Part shown: one piece after another, positions 1 through 8,191 of the stretch
Layout: each line of letters begins with the position of its first letter
Position numbering within the stretch: the first letter of the stretch is position 1
Source of the DNA: Symsagittifera roscoffensis
Taxonomy: Eukaryota; Xenacoelomorpha; Acoela; Convolutidae
NCBI RefSeq assembly: GCF_963678635.1
Contig: NC_087064.1
Coordinates: forward strand, 79,944,526 to 80,008,525
DNA length: 64,000 nucleotides
Reading direction: 5' to 3'
Made by a program: the position numbers and the translations under genes
The notes under the pieces: generated by a model
Seen by the model: the letters and a program-made list of their open reading frames with translations, nothing else
What the model was told of the DNA's origin: nothing
Database searches by the model: none

Positions 1-921
1 TTGTGTTATTTGTGAATGTTGGAAATTAAACATTGTTAAAAATTTCTGTTGATTCTCTGTGTAGTTACTTATGTTGAATGTAGGTTTGAAATATGGGGTT
101 TTTGTGAAATAATCCGTATTTCTGTTTTCGTTACTTATTATATTATTTATAGATAATTCTTCATTAAGGATTGTGGATTGGCAAATATCTTGTAATTGGA
201 GTATATTTTTTACACGATATGCTTTTTCGTGTATTGGTAATATTGTAGCGTTGGTTTCGCAATAGCCTAAAAGTCCTAAAGGTAATGTTACTTGGTAAGG
301 TGTATTGTTGTATACATGTAAGGAAATAATATCTGAATTCGAGTTTTTCAAATATTTTATTGATGAGATTGTGATTTTGAAAAACTTGTGAATAGGCTTG
401 AATTCAAAATCTGACATATAAAATTTTTGTTTGTTTTGTTTTTTATCATATTGGTGAACTTGTTTGATTGAAAAATTATAAAGTTTTCCTGATAGTGGTT
501 TCAAGTGTTTTCTTTGTTGGTTATATATTGGGTAAAATTTTGAAAAAAATGGTGGTTGTTTATTTAATCTTTGAAAAAATGTTAGGGATGTGTCTTTTGT
601 TTTTGTATATTTATCTTTGATTAATATTTCACTATTCAAGATGTTGATTGTTGGTATATATTTAGAGATAAATGGTATTCCAATGATATTATGTTTAATA
701 TCAGTGATATGGAATATTTGTTTAAATGGTTTGGTTAAAATTTTGTTTTGCTCCATTGTTCTTGTGGGGAGAAGAAATAATTGAATTTTTCCGTAGTTTA
801 TTAATGTTGATCCTTGTGCTGTTGCTATTTTGCTGGAGGTTTCAAGAGGTGTTAGCTTTGGGTGTAAGGTTTTTATTTCATTCCATGTGGGAATGTTATT
901 ATATTTGATTCTGCTCCTGAA
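1..921 (-). CDS. T1 retroelement pol, 5' part (protease second half onward), partial
   Basis: This minus-strand frame is open without a stop from position 921 to the window edge, so pol continues outside. It encodes the second half of a retropepsin: a TAQGS stretch near 810-796, then a flap-side motif HNIIGIPF near 690, and a long linker rich in Lys, Asn and Ile before where reverse transcriptase would start. The upstream half of the protease, including the catalytic DSGA, lies in the preceding ORF one frame away; that ORF stops at 873. The switch falls within a few codons of the active site, so I read it as a single-base deletion around 891-898 in this copy, or an assembly error, rather than programmed frameshifting. 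No ATG start is needed for a pol made by fusion. Codon use is strongly A-rich, as in the upstream ORFs. Confidence 0.75.
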
Positions 922-2093
922 TCAATTAAAAAATCAATTTCAAGATCTGGTGGTTGGAATTCTTTGCTTTTTGGGCTTTCCAAAAGAAATGGTATTGTCC
1001 AAATTTTTTCTTTGGGTTGTTCTTTTTGTATGTTTTGGTAGATGTGATTTGTATTCAAGCATTTTGCTTTTTCTTTCTCATTGGGTTGGTTTGTAGTGTT
1101 AATTTCATTAGTTTTTTGTGTCGTCGGTGTGGAATGGACGGGTTCAATATAATAATTGTGAAGGAGTTCTGATTGATTTTCATATATGTGTGATGAAAAA
1201 AGTTCTTCATATATAACAGGTTCATAGTCATTTTCGACTTTTATCATGTTGATGGAGAGAGTGTTTTCTGCATCGCTTTCTGAATCTGATGATCCACAGT
1301 TTATTTGGTTGAGTTGTAACGTATCAGTTACTGTGTCATCAATACCTGGAGGGTCTGATGTTGTTTCTGGATTAGATTGTACTTGATTAATATGTCTTTG
1401 ATGTTTAGGTGTACTACTTCTGTGGCGATTATTAGAATTATTATAGTTATTATGATTCCGGTGTGGTGATTGGGAATAATTTCTATAACGATTATTATAA
1501 CTTGAGTGTCGATTTTGTGAATTATTTCGCGATCTGTTTTGGTAATTATTGTTTGGTCTGTTATAGTTCGATCTATTATATGAGTTATTCCTTGATTGAT
1601 TGTTCGGGTAATTCTGGTTTCGGTTGTTTGAATAACTTCTATTCCGATTATTTGAGTAGTTTCTATTCCTATTGTATGATGAATTTCGTGATTGATTGTT
1701 TGGATAATAATTATTTCTTGAGGGGGAATTAGATCTAGAAACAAATCGTTGTGTATTTGAATGTGATCTGGAGTAGTTATTTCGACTATTTGGTCTATTG
1801 TAGTGATTTTGTGATGAATTATGCGTGTTTCTTCGTTCTGGTGATCTTCCTCTATAACTTGAGTTATATGGTGATTGATTTCTTGTATAATTTGTATTGT
1901 TCGGGAGTGGTTTTCCTGAACTGTTGTTGCTGTAGACTGTTTTGTTCGGTAGATTTTGATCTTTTTTCATGTATTGATAGAATGATTTATTTGGTTCTTT
2001 ATATTTTTGAGGTTTATTTTGATTGTCTTGCTGTTTTTGTCTACATTCAGAAATACTGTGTCCGTATCGTCGGCAATAATTACACCATTTTTT
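873..2093 (-). CDS. T1 nucleocapsid-protease ORF (zinc knuckle, Asn/Arg/Ser-rich tract, retropepsin DSGA)
   Basis: The frame is open from about 2156, upstream of its first ATG at 1970. Just after the slippery site it encodes a perfect CCHC zinc knuckle, CNYCRRYGHSISEC (C-x2-C-x4-H-x4-C, about 2080-2039), the RNA-binding signature of retroelement nucleocapsid. A roughly 170-residue Asn/Arg/Ser/Tyr-rich low-complexity tract follows (about 1930-1400), then an acidic linker, then the retropepsin start with FLIDSGAESN near 935-905. The stop at 873 truncates the protease. The ATG at 1970 overlaps the gag stop as ATGA, but starting there would lose the zinc knuckle, so I favour a -1 frameshift from gag as the main route. 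The length and low complexity of the basic tract are unusual for a nucleocapsid. Function is inferred from motifs. Confidence 0.75.
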   Translation of the reverse strand, partial: KKWCNYCRRYGHSISECRQKQQDNQNKPQKYKEPNKSFYQYMKKDQNLPNKTVYSNNSSGKPLPNNTNYTRNQSPYNSSYRGRSPERRNTHNSSQNHYNRPNSRNNYSRSHSNTQRFVSRSNSPSRNNYYPNNQSRNSSYNRNRNYSNNRNRSYSNNRNQNYPNNQSRNNSYNRSNYNRPNNNYQNRSRNNSQNRHSSYNNRYRNYSQSPHRNHNNYNNSNNRHRSSTPKHQRHINQVQSNPETTSDPPGIDDTVTDTLQLNQINCGSSDSESDAENTLSINMIKVENDYEPVIYEELFSSHIYENQSELLHNYYIEPVHSTPTTQKTNEINTTNQPNEKEKAKCLNTNHIYQNIQKEQPKEKIWTIPFLLESPKSKEFQPPDLEIDFLIDSGAESNIITFPHGMK

Positions 2094-3202
2094 GAAGGAT
2101 GGTTTGCCTTTAAAGTTTGGGTGTTTTTCGTAAATATTGAGTATTTCAGTGATTTTTCAACGAGATCTGTATCTGATTCTTGTATATTGTTTATATTTGT
2201 GGAAGCTGTTTCAATTCTGTTAACGTATTGTAATTTCAGATTTTCCGTTTCTTCGAGTTTCATTGTGATTTCTGCTTGTTCTAGTTTGTCTACTAGTTTT
2301 CGAAAATCTAAATCGGGTTCTCGAATTGACGAAGGATGGGATGCTCTCTTTTTTATTGCTATTTTCCTTAATTGTGGTGTTAAGGTCATCATTAAGATTT
2401 CTGTCATCTTTGTGTTTTTATAGTCATGTGTATTTAATGAATATGCTTTTCGAACTAGTGTTTCGATTCGTACTGCTAATTGCTTGATGGTTTCGTTTGG
2501 TAATCTGCGAATTTCATTACATAAAACTCTTTGTTGTTGTTTGTTTCTTTCGGAGTCAAACATTTTAGAAAATTCTTGTGTAAATATTTTCCAATTTGAT
2601 TTTATTTCTATAGGCAATACTGAAAACCATTTTTGGGCTGCGCCATCTAGAGTTGTTTGTATTAACGCTGTGCGTCGATGTATCCAGTTTTGATGTAGTG
2701 GCGTATTAATTGGTTCAGGTCCTATATTTAAAATCAAATTTGCTGTGACTGCATTTAAATAGTCTTCTACAGAATATTCAGGGTCTGTTCCTGTGAATAC
2801 CATTAAAGGTTTGTTTGATGTTATTGATGATCCACCCATAAGGTATGGATTCATCGTCATTTGTAATGATTCTGCTGCATTTGGCATTTGAGAAAAATTT
2901 GAAAGTTGATTTCTTGTTATTTCGTGTTGTTGAAGATAATATGGGAGTGGTATTTCATTTTGCATTTGTGCTGGTTGGTACGAGTTTGCAATCATTGGGT
3001 TTTGTTGCTGAATTGGTTGAAAAGATTTATTATTTGGGTTTTGTTGTTGAATTGGTTGTTGAATTTGTGTATCTATTGGTTGTGGAGAAAAATTTCTATG
3101 ATATGTATGTGGTTTCTGTATTCTTTGTCCACGATATTCTTGATTATAGGGTGTAAATATATCTGGTTGTAAGAAATCATCATCTGAGGATAAGTAATCC
3201 AT
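1967..3202 (-). CDS. T1 Gag (capsid domain)
   Basis: The product resembles the Retrotrans_gag capsid family: a region starting around FTGTDPEYSVEDYL, then GAAQKWFSVLP and a helical stretch containing FDSERNKQQQRVL, as in Ty3/gypsy capsids, and a C-terminal helical segment. The N-terminal third is Gln/Asn/Pro-rich. I chose the ATG at 3202 although the frame is open from 3259, because the first ATG lies four bases after the stop of the upstream ORF2 (TAA TCAA ATG). That spacing suggests termination-reinitiation coupling. The frame ends at 1967, but before that, at 2093-2087, a slippery heptamer offers entry to the nucleocapsid frame. The protein would form the particle shell that packages the element RNA. 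Confidence 0.8.
   Translation of the reverse strand: MDYLSSDDDFLQPDIFTPYNQEYRGQRIQKPHTYHRNFSPQPIDTQIQQPIQQQNPNNKSFQPIQQQNPMIANSYQPAQMQNEIPLPYYLQQHEITRNQLSNFSQMPNAAESLQMTMNPYLMGGSSITSNKPLMVFTGTDPEYSVEDYLNAVTANLILNIGPEPINTPLHQNWIHRRTALIQTTLDGAAQKWFSVLPIEIKSNWKIFTQEFSKMFDSERNKQQQRVLCNEIRRLPNETIKQLAVRIETLVRKAYSLNTHDYKNTKMTEILMMTLTPQLRKIAIKKRASHPSSIREPDLDFRKLVDKLEQAEITMKLEETENLKLQYVNRIETASTNINNIQESDTDLVEKSLKYSIFTKNTQTLKANHPSKNGVIIADDTDTVFLNVDKNSKTIKINLKNIKNQINHSINT
2087..2093 (-). promoter_or_regulatory. Candidate -1 ribosomal frameshift site A AAA AAT between gag and nucleocapsid
   Basis: In the gag frame the codons here read AAA AAT preceded by A, fitting the canonical X XXY YYZ heptamer. A -1 slip puts the ribosome directly into the frame that encodes the CCHC knuckle two codons later. 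The overlap of the two open frames spans about 2156-1967, so the heptamer sits where it is needed. I did not fold the downstream RNA for a stimulatory structure. Confidence 0.6.
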
Positions 3203-3206
3203 TTGA

Positions 3207-4610
3207 TTAAGATGTTTGTTTTTTATTTTTATTTTGTTGAAAAAATGGATAGTTTTCACTACGATCCTGTGGAGGATGTAAATTTGTTTGGAAATTTACT
3301 GAATTAGGTGGTGCCATTGGGTTATCCCAGTTTCGAGATCTTGTATAATTACTAAAATTTTTTCGTGGTTGATAATTTGTTTTTGATGGATGTGTGTAAT
3401 TATAATTATGGTCTGCAAAGTTGTTTCTAGTGAACGTTTTGCGTGTTTTTGGCGGTATTGTCATGGGTCTGTATGTTTGGTAATCCATGTGTGAATATTT
3501 TGGGGCAACCGAAGGTTTAACGGTTGATTGTAATGTTACCTGTGTTTGTGAAGAATTTGTATTTCTTGGTGTTGTTAAGTTTGGACGTATTGGTGAAATA
3601 CTTTGTTGTGTAGTTGTTGTGTGTACGATTTCTTCATTTATGAAGTGTGATGGTGTCTGGATATCTTGTTGAGTAAGATTCCTAGTTCCATTGAGGTTTT
3701 CATTGTGTATGACTGTAGAGTTTAAACTATTATTTTGCATATCGGGTAAAAATGTATTATAGTTTAATGGTGTTGCATCAATGGTTAATGGTATTACTCG
3801 TACATAATCTCTTACATAAGATATCGTACTTATTGCTTGACTTGAGATTGATTGTGGGAAGTTTATGAATGCGGGATGAGACCATTCGGGGTCCCAAACA
3901 TAGTCTGATTGTTCTGTGATGGCAGTATCATCGTTTGAGTTTTGGGGTCTAAAATTTTTTCTTGCTTGTGAAATTAAATCAATATTATGTGTGAAATAAT
4001 CTATTATGAACCATGCCAAGATTTTTTGTAAGTCGTGTTTTGTATGTTGTGAAACTTCATCTTTCGTGAAATTTTCTTTAATTATATTTAGAAAACTAGA
4101 GAGTAGTGTGATTTCATGTCGTACTCTTATATGTTTAGATGTTTCTGTCGGTGAGACATTTGGTATCTGGATTTCGTTTTCTAATATCGAGATATAACTA
4201 TATATTATCGCAAAAACTTCATTGGTGAATATGGAGTTTGCTCTTTGTGAGTTATGATATTGGATGCTTTTTATATATTCTGAGAATATTTTTGAGAATT
4301 CTAAATCAAGGTCGTCTGTTTGAATTATATATTTACTGTGATTCTGGTTTGGTGAGCTGAATTCTATGGAGTAGATTCCGTATTGTTGTGTTAGGTTACA
4401 TATATCTTTTAGATAGTGATCGATAATTTGTCTTTTGATTTTTACATCTGGAAACTCTGTTTTACATGGACTGATTCCTGGTTCAAACAAATTTAAGAGT
4501 AAATTTTTGCAGAATATATGCTGTCCTCTATCAGTGGTTGCATCTACGATAAAGGGGAAAATATCATCATCATCTGGACTTTCTTCACCTGGGGTGTGCG
4601 TTGAGCTCAT
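3207..4610 (-). CDS. T1 ORF2, 467-residue protein of unknown function upstream of Gag
   Basis: An intact long ORF between ORF1 and gag, with its ATG at 4610 overlapping the end of ORF1 by 26 bases. The first 25 residues are acidic (a DDDD run); residues about 30-230 look globular and helical; the last 200 are Thr/Asn/Ser-rich and turn basic (RKNFSNYTRSRNWDNP), resembling the basic tract after the zinc knuckle in the nucleocapsid ORF. I do not recognise a domain. It could be an extra structural or matrix-like protein or an RNA chaperone. Typical Ty3/gypsy elements lack an intact 467-residue ORF in front of gag, which makes this the most unusual part of T1. Codon use and A-richness match the neighbouring ORFs. 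Confidence 0.65.
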   Translation of the reverse strand: MSSTHTPGEESPDDDDIFPFIVDATTDRGQHIFCKNLLLNLFEPGISPCKTEFPDVKIKRQIIDHYLKDICNLTQQYGIYSIEFSSPNQNHSKYIIQTDDLDLEFSKIFSEYIKSIQYHNSQRANSIFTNEVFAIIYSYISILENEIQIPNVSPTETSKHIRVRHEITLLSSFLNIIKENFTKDEVSQHTKHDLQKILAWFIIDYFTHNIDLISQARKNFRPQNSNDDTAITEQSDYVWDPEWSHPAFINFPQSISSQAISTISYVRDYVRVIPLTIDATPLNYNTFLPDMQNNSLNSTVIHNENLNGTRNLTQQDIQTPSHFINEEIVHTTTTQQSISPIRPNLTTPRNTNSSQTQVTLQSTVKPSVAPKYSHMDYQTYRPMTIPPKTRKTFTRNNFADHNYNYTHPSKTNYQPRKNFSNYTRSRNWDNPMAPPNSVNFQTNLHPPQDRSENYPFFQQNKNKKQTS

Positions 4611-5052
4611 TTTTTCGTTTGATGACTGTTAATATGTAATTATCAATGTGTCTAATTGGTTGATTCCAATTGTATAAATGTACTGGTTTGTGTTTATATT
4701 GCTTTTTTATTCGTCTTTTTCCTCTTTTTGATGAATTTGAAGTTGTTTCTGAGTCAGAGAAATATAATTGATCGTGAATTTGGCAATTTTTATCTATTGA
4801 TTCTTTTAGTTTATAAAGTTCGTCTAAACTGTTGGTTTCTGATTCTGAAAATGCGTTTCGATTTTTTAAAAATCTTTTTCGTGTTATTTGTCTTTGTTTA
4901 GTTATTATTTTTCTCTTTAATGTTTGTCGTTTTGTTCTAATGTATCCAACTGTTTGTGTATGAGGTGTGATTACAAGGTCGTATTTTTTGTTATCTATTT
5001 CACAATTGTGTAAAACGATTGTTTGTTTATTTCCTAGGTTTTTAAATGACAT
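4585..5052 (-). CDS. T1 ORF1, 155-residue basic protein of unknown function
   Basis: Starts at the ATG at 5052 and ends in the TGA at 4585, after overlapping the ORF2 start. The protein is strongly basic, with clusters such as KRQTLKRKIITKQRQITRKR (residues about 40-60) and a second Lys/Arg cluster, KRGKRRIKKQYKHK, separated by a Ser/Glu-rich acidic segment. This layout suggests a nucleic-acid-binding or nuclear-localised accessory protein, but I recognise no family. It is the first ORF with a good ATG downstream of the long leader. Confidence 0.55.
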   Translation of the reverse strand: MSFKNLGNKQTIVLHNCEIDNKKYDLVITPHTQTVGYIRTKRQTLKRKIITKQRQITRKRFLKNRNAFSESETNSLDELYKLKESIDKNCQIHDQLYFSDSETTSNSSKRGKRRIKKQYKHKPVHLYNWNQPIRHIDNYILTVIKRKNELNAHPR

Positions 5053-5977
5053 AAGGTTTAGGATGACGGATGCAAAAGGTTGTTAAATGATTTCTATTTG
5101 CGTAAACTGTTAGTCCTTACGATTTTTTTGTTAGCCTAACCTGGGTCTATTTGTTCAGGGTTGGGGAGAAAAGTATATCGATTCCGAAGAATGATTTTAT
5201 ACTTTCTCGTGGCTAGTATAAGCTAAGATGTTAACTTACTTAATCTTACTTAAGGGTAGTGATTGTGTTCAGGGTTGGAGAATAGTAAATCGATCCACAG
5301 GGTTCAGGTATAATTAGAACGCGAGTAGTTCGTTAGATACTATTTTAAACTTACTAAGTCTAAGATTTATCATGGGTCTGGTAAGAGGGGGGATCAAGTG
5401 AAGGATGAATAACCGAAGTTCTTCACTGTTTATCCTAATTTGAATGATTAGTTTTGTTCAAAAATTTCTATTAGTCCTGGGTTTTTAGAAAGGGTTGGAT
5501 AGTGAATCGACGTTTGAGGTCGTTAGACACTCGTTTAGTGGGTGGGGGAGAACAAAGTTGTTCTTTTTGATCCAAGGATAGGCCTTGATGATCAAGTTTT
5601 AAATTTAATTAAATAGAAAATGATTTAAGATCCAAGGATAAGCCTTGATGATCTGATTTTAAAATTAAGTGAATTGAAGTTTAAAATGTTTTAAATTTGT
5701 GTAAAGAATAGATTTAGTATTTTTATGATATTAGTGAGCTTATGATTGCTGTTATGTTTAGGCGATGAAGCTGGAACAACAGGATGATTTATAATTACTA
5801 ATCATTTATTGTCATGCTACTAATTTTTATTTTGATTTTTCAATAAATATTTTTCAAACATGTTTTGTATATTACTGCAGAATTTTGGAAAACGATCTGA
5901 GATCTTTTTATCAATCGTTATTGTATATTAATAATTTTGTTTAGCGCCTGAAATGATTTTGAAGATTGACTTCAAAA
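5053..5977 (-). other. T1 leader between the leader ORF and ORF1, no long ORF
   Basis: About 0.9 kb without a credible coding region. It contains three imperfect copies of a block read on the plus strand as GTTCAGGGTTGG followed by AATCGAT (near 5155, 5269 and 5490), and a 60-bp tandem repeat. Repeated structured blocks in a retroelement leader could serve packaging or internal initiation; that is inference. A decayed relative of this leader appears at about 9170-9330. Confidence 0.45.
5569..5659. repeat. 60-bp tandem duplication in the T1 leader
   Basis: The block GATCCAAGGATA(G/A)GCC followed by TTGATGATC occurs at 5569-5593 and again at 5629-5653, one unit of 60 bases apart. Each copy carries a small hairpin, CAAGG pairing with CCTTG. 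Confidence 0.7.
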
Positions 5978-6211
5978 TTACGTTTGCAAATGAAAATCTA
6001 AATTCATTGCTAGTAGTATTCTAAATACAAAAGTTTGTTCTGGCTTTTGCCGAACTATCATATAACTATATGGTAAGTTTCTGCTTTGTCGTATGTCGTC
6101 TCTGGTTCGAGGTCTTCTTCCAATTCCGGGTAGTTCTGTTATCGTTCGGAATATTGGCTCTGATCTATTGAGTCGTAGAGACATTTCGATTAAATTATTG
6201 TCGTATAACAT
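5978..6211 (-). CDS. T1 leader ORF, 77 residues from ATG
   Basis: The ATG is at 6211. The frame is open upstream through the primer-binding site into the LTR with no stop until about 6315, giving roughly 35 further codons without an ATG. The conceptual product is helical and charged (NNLIEMSLRLNRSEP) and then Arg-rich (GIGRRPRTRDDIRQSR). The composition looks coding, unlike random AT-rich ORFs elsewhere in this window. It may be a real leader peptide or the remnant of an N-terminal extension. No family recognised. Confidence 0.35.
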   Translation of the reverse strand: MLYDNNLIEMSLRLNRSEPIFRTITELPGIGRRPRTRDDIRQSRNLPYSYMIVRQKPEQTFVFRILLAMNLDFHLQT

Positions 6212-6281
6212 TTTGTAAATGTTTTGTCTAAATTCTAATCTATTATTGGTTAATGCTAAGCTATTAAGGTCTTGTTCGAGA

Positions 6282-6296
6282 CTTATGGTCGCACCA
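6282..6296 (-). other. Candidate primer-binding site of T1
   Basis: On the minus strand TGGTGCGACCATAAG begins two bases after the inferred LTR end (TCA). The plus-strand GGTCGCACCA has the form of a tRNA 3' end with CCA. The matching tRNA was not identified. Confidence 0.45.
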
Positions 6297-6298
6297 GA

Positions 6299-6592
6299 TG
6301 AGTTAGGACCGAAGTGTATAACTCATAGAGTAATTTCGGATAGGGTACACCGTCTGCTCGTCACGCTATCTTATTTTCGGCCGGATAGATTCGTGCAACT
6401 TCTTAGTCTAATACCGATCCTAATCTTACTCTTATACTATCTAGTCTCAGGTTGTTTAACTAGTCTCTGCTAGGCTCAATAGATCTAGGGTATACTGGTT
6501 TATTGCGGCTGCTGAAGTACTCGGGAGAGTTCAACTAGTTTCTAAGTTAAATTCAAATCTCTCTGGTGCTGAAACTACAAGTAATTTCAGCA
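6299..6592 (-). repeat. Inferred 5' LTR of T1 (294 bp)
   Basis: Read on the minus strand it begins TGCTGAAATT and ends AACTCA (TG...CA), followed after two bases by the candidate primer-binding site. It contains AATAAA (plus-strand TTTATT at 6499-6504). Its outer end forms a hairpin with perfect 9-bp arms, GTGCTGAAA at 6566-6574 and TTTCAGCAC at 6585-6593. The 3' LTR lies outside the window, so the boundaries are inferred. Confidence 0.5.
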
Positions 6593-7299
6593 CTTACAAA
6601 TAAGTGGATTGTTAGTTAGATGGATCATGATTGGTTAATATTAAATACTTTACATTGGTAAAATATCTAATTTATCCAATCATAAAATGTAGTTTAGATC
6701 AGGTTCCAGAATGAAAATGGTCAAAAAATTTATGAAGCGCAAAAATTTGGCTACAACCCAAGTTGACCTCCATACAAACAAATCTTAATCGTAAATTTCC
6801 GTTAGTGGGTTTATAAAAAAATGCATGTCAGTAACTACCATTTATGCATTTTATATGACAAACCATACACAATATTTCAGAATTTATCTGTTTTCCTACA
6901 TACATTTTTTATATATGGAAAAATGCTAGCCATACACTTTTCATGCAATTCCATAAGTGCACAAAATTGCATAAAAGCTCTATGATTTCTTAAAAGCTCC
7001 AAAGTTCTTATATGGAAATTGTATGACTAGCATTTTTTCATAACACAAAACACTGATTTTTTACATTTTAATTTCTCAGAGCTTTTTGGTTGTGTTCGTA
7101 ACTGAGACTCAATTATGGAATTGTATGAATAGCAATTTTGATCTATTGAGATCAACCCGGGGTTTTCCTTACTCTACTGAAAGAGAGCTCTCTGTTTGTC
7201 ATGTATTTCGTTTTCTGTTATATGGAAGAAAGATTTGCTACAATTTGCATGTTATTTGCTCTAGCATCTAAACGCACTTATCCTCAGTTAAACAGGTTC
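6593..7299. repeat. Non-genic DNA with a short TIR-family fragment
   Basis: Around 6745-7045 lies a decayed member of the CCCGGG-type TIR family: it begins ACCCAAGTTGACCTCC and has several inverted matches to the module reading about TGGAAATTGTATGA...GCATTTTT. No gene is supported here. Confidence 0.4.
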
Positions 7300-8025
7300 G
7301 AAAAAAGTCAAGTTTTTGCCTATAGTTTAGTTCAAACTGAAGTTTTTTACTCAGCAGAATCCAAAATCAAAAAATGAATAAAGGTTTTCTGCAAAACAGG
7401 TTTTTAGGCGCAGTTTCAAGGGATGATTAGAATTTACTTTTTTAACCAAAATTGTAGTTTGAGCAGATCCAAGCAAAGTTTGAAATTTTTTTATATTAGG
7501 AACAAAACGACTATATGCGTTCAAATGCATGAATTTTTTGTCTAACACTCAAAATAAAGTTGTTCAACACTTTTGCGCCTTTTTGATGTTGATAAAATTA
7601 TGTTGACAGAAATTCTGATTTTGTTGGCCAATAACTTTGAGCCCCAATTGGTTAGGTTGCGCAAGCTAGAGAGCTCAGAAGAGTGTAAGAGTTCTTATGA
7701 GTTACAGTTAGTTTGTCAATGTTGTTGTCGCGAATTTGTCGCTCAAATTTGATGAAAACTGTCCTGAACTCTTTGCATATGGAACTGGTCTGAGTGCGAA
7801 GTCTTTTTTTAGAAAAAAGATTTCAAAACGTTTCTGCAAAATTTTAGTGAGAAGTTATTATTTAAACTTTTGTTCTTTAGCTACTGGGCAGTCCCAGCTG
7901 CTAATTATATACGCTAACAGCCATTTTTACTTCCTGAAACTTGAGTTTTGAGATCTTAATTATAATTGGAGAGTTTTTATTAGCCAACCAAAATTCAAAA
8001 TTGGCCACTAAAGTTTTTTTTTTTG
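7300..8025. repeat. Dispersed repeat block D, copy 1 (uninterrupted)
   Basis: This stretch matches 9400-9631 plus 11014-11186 plus 12133-12180 in order, for example TTTTGCGCCTTTTTGAT, TTGGTTAGGTTGCGCAAGC and GTTCTTTAGCTACTG. It keeps the empty site for the two elements that split the second copy. Its end (about 7937-8025) is repeated directly at 8467-8555. No coding function seen. Confidence 0.65.
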
Positions 8026-8191
8026 CGCACGCTCCCCCTCAAAATTAATATATATTTTAGGGTTGGTCGGACAAAAATGGATTTCTTAAGAAGTACCAAA
8101 GGGGGATCCTTTGGGTCGGCAGGGGGTCGAATCCCTGAGGAAGGGGGTTGGCAAACGGCTCCCCGTCTCTCCTCCCCTAAATCCGCCTCTG
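8026..8191 (+). mobile_element. Fragment of the CAGGGGCGGAT-ended TIR element family (R)
   Basis: Contains the family core GGGTCGGCAGGGGGTCGAAT and ends ATCCGCCTCTG, the inverse of the CAGGGGCGGAT start. The same core is seen in reverse at 57340-57360 and in part at 62350. Only the right half is present. Confidence 0.55.

Noticed and set aside
590-3160. Long plus-strand frames opposite the T1 ORFs
   Set aside because: They are rich in Phe, Val, Tyr and Leu as expected for the antisense of A-rich gag/pol, and carry no domains; the minus-strand ORFs have clear motifs.
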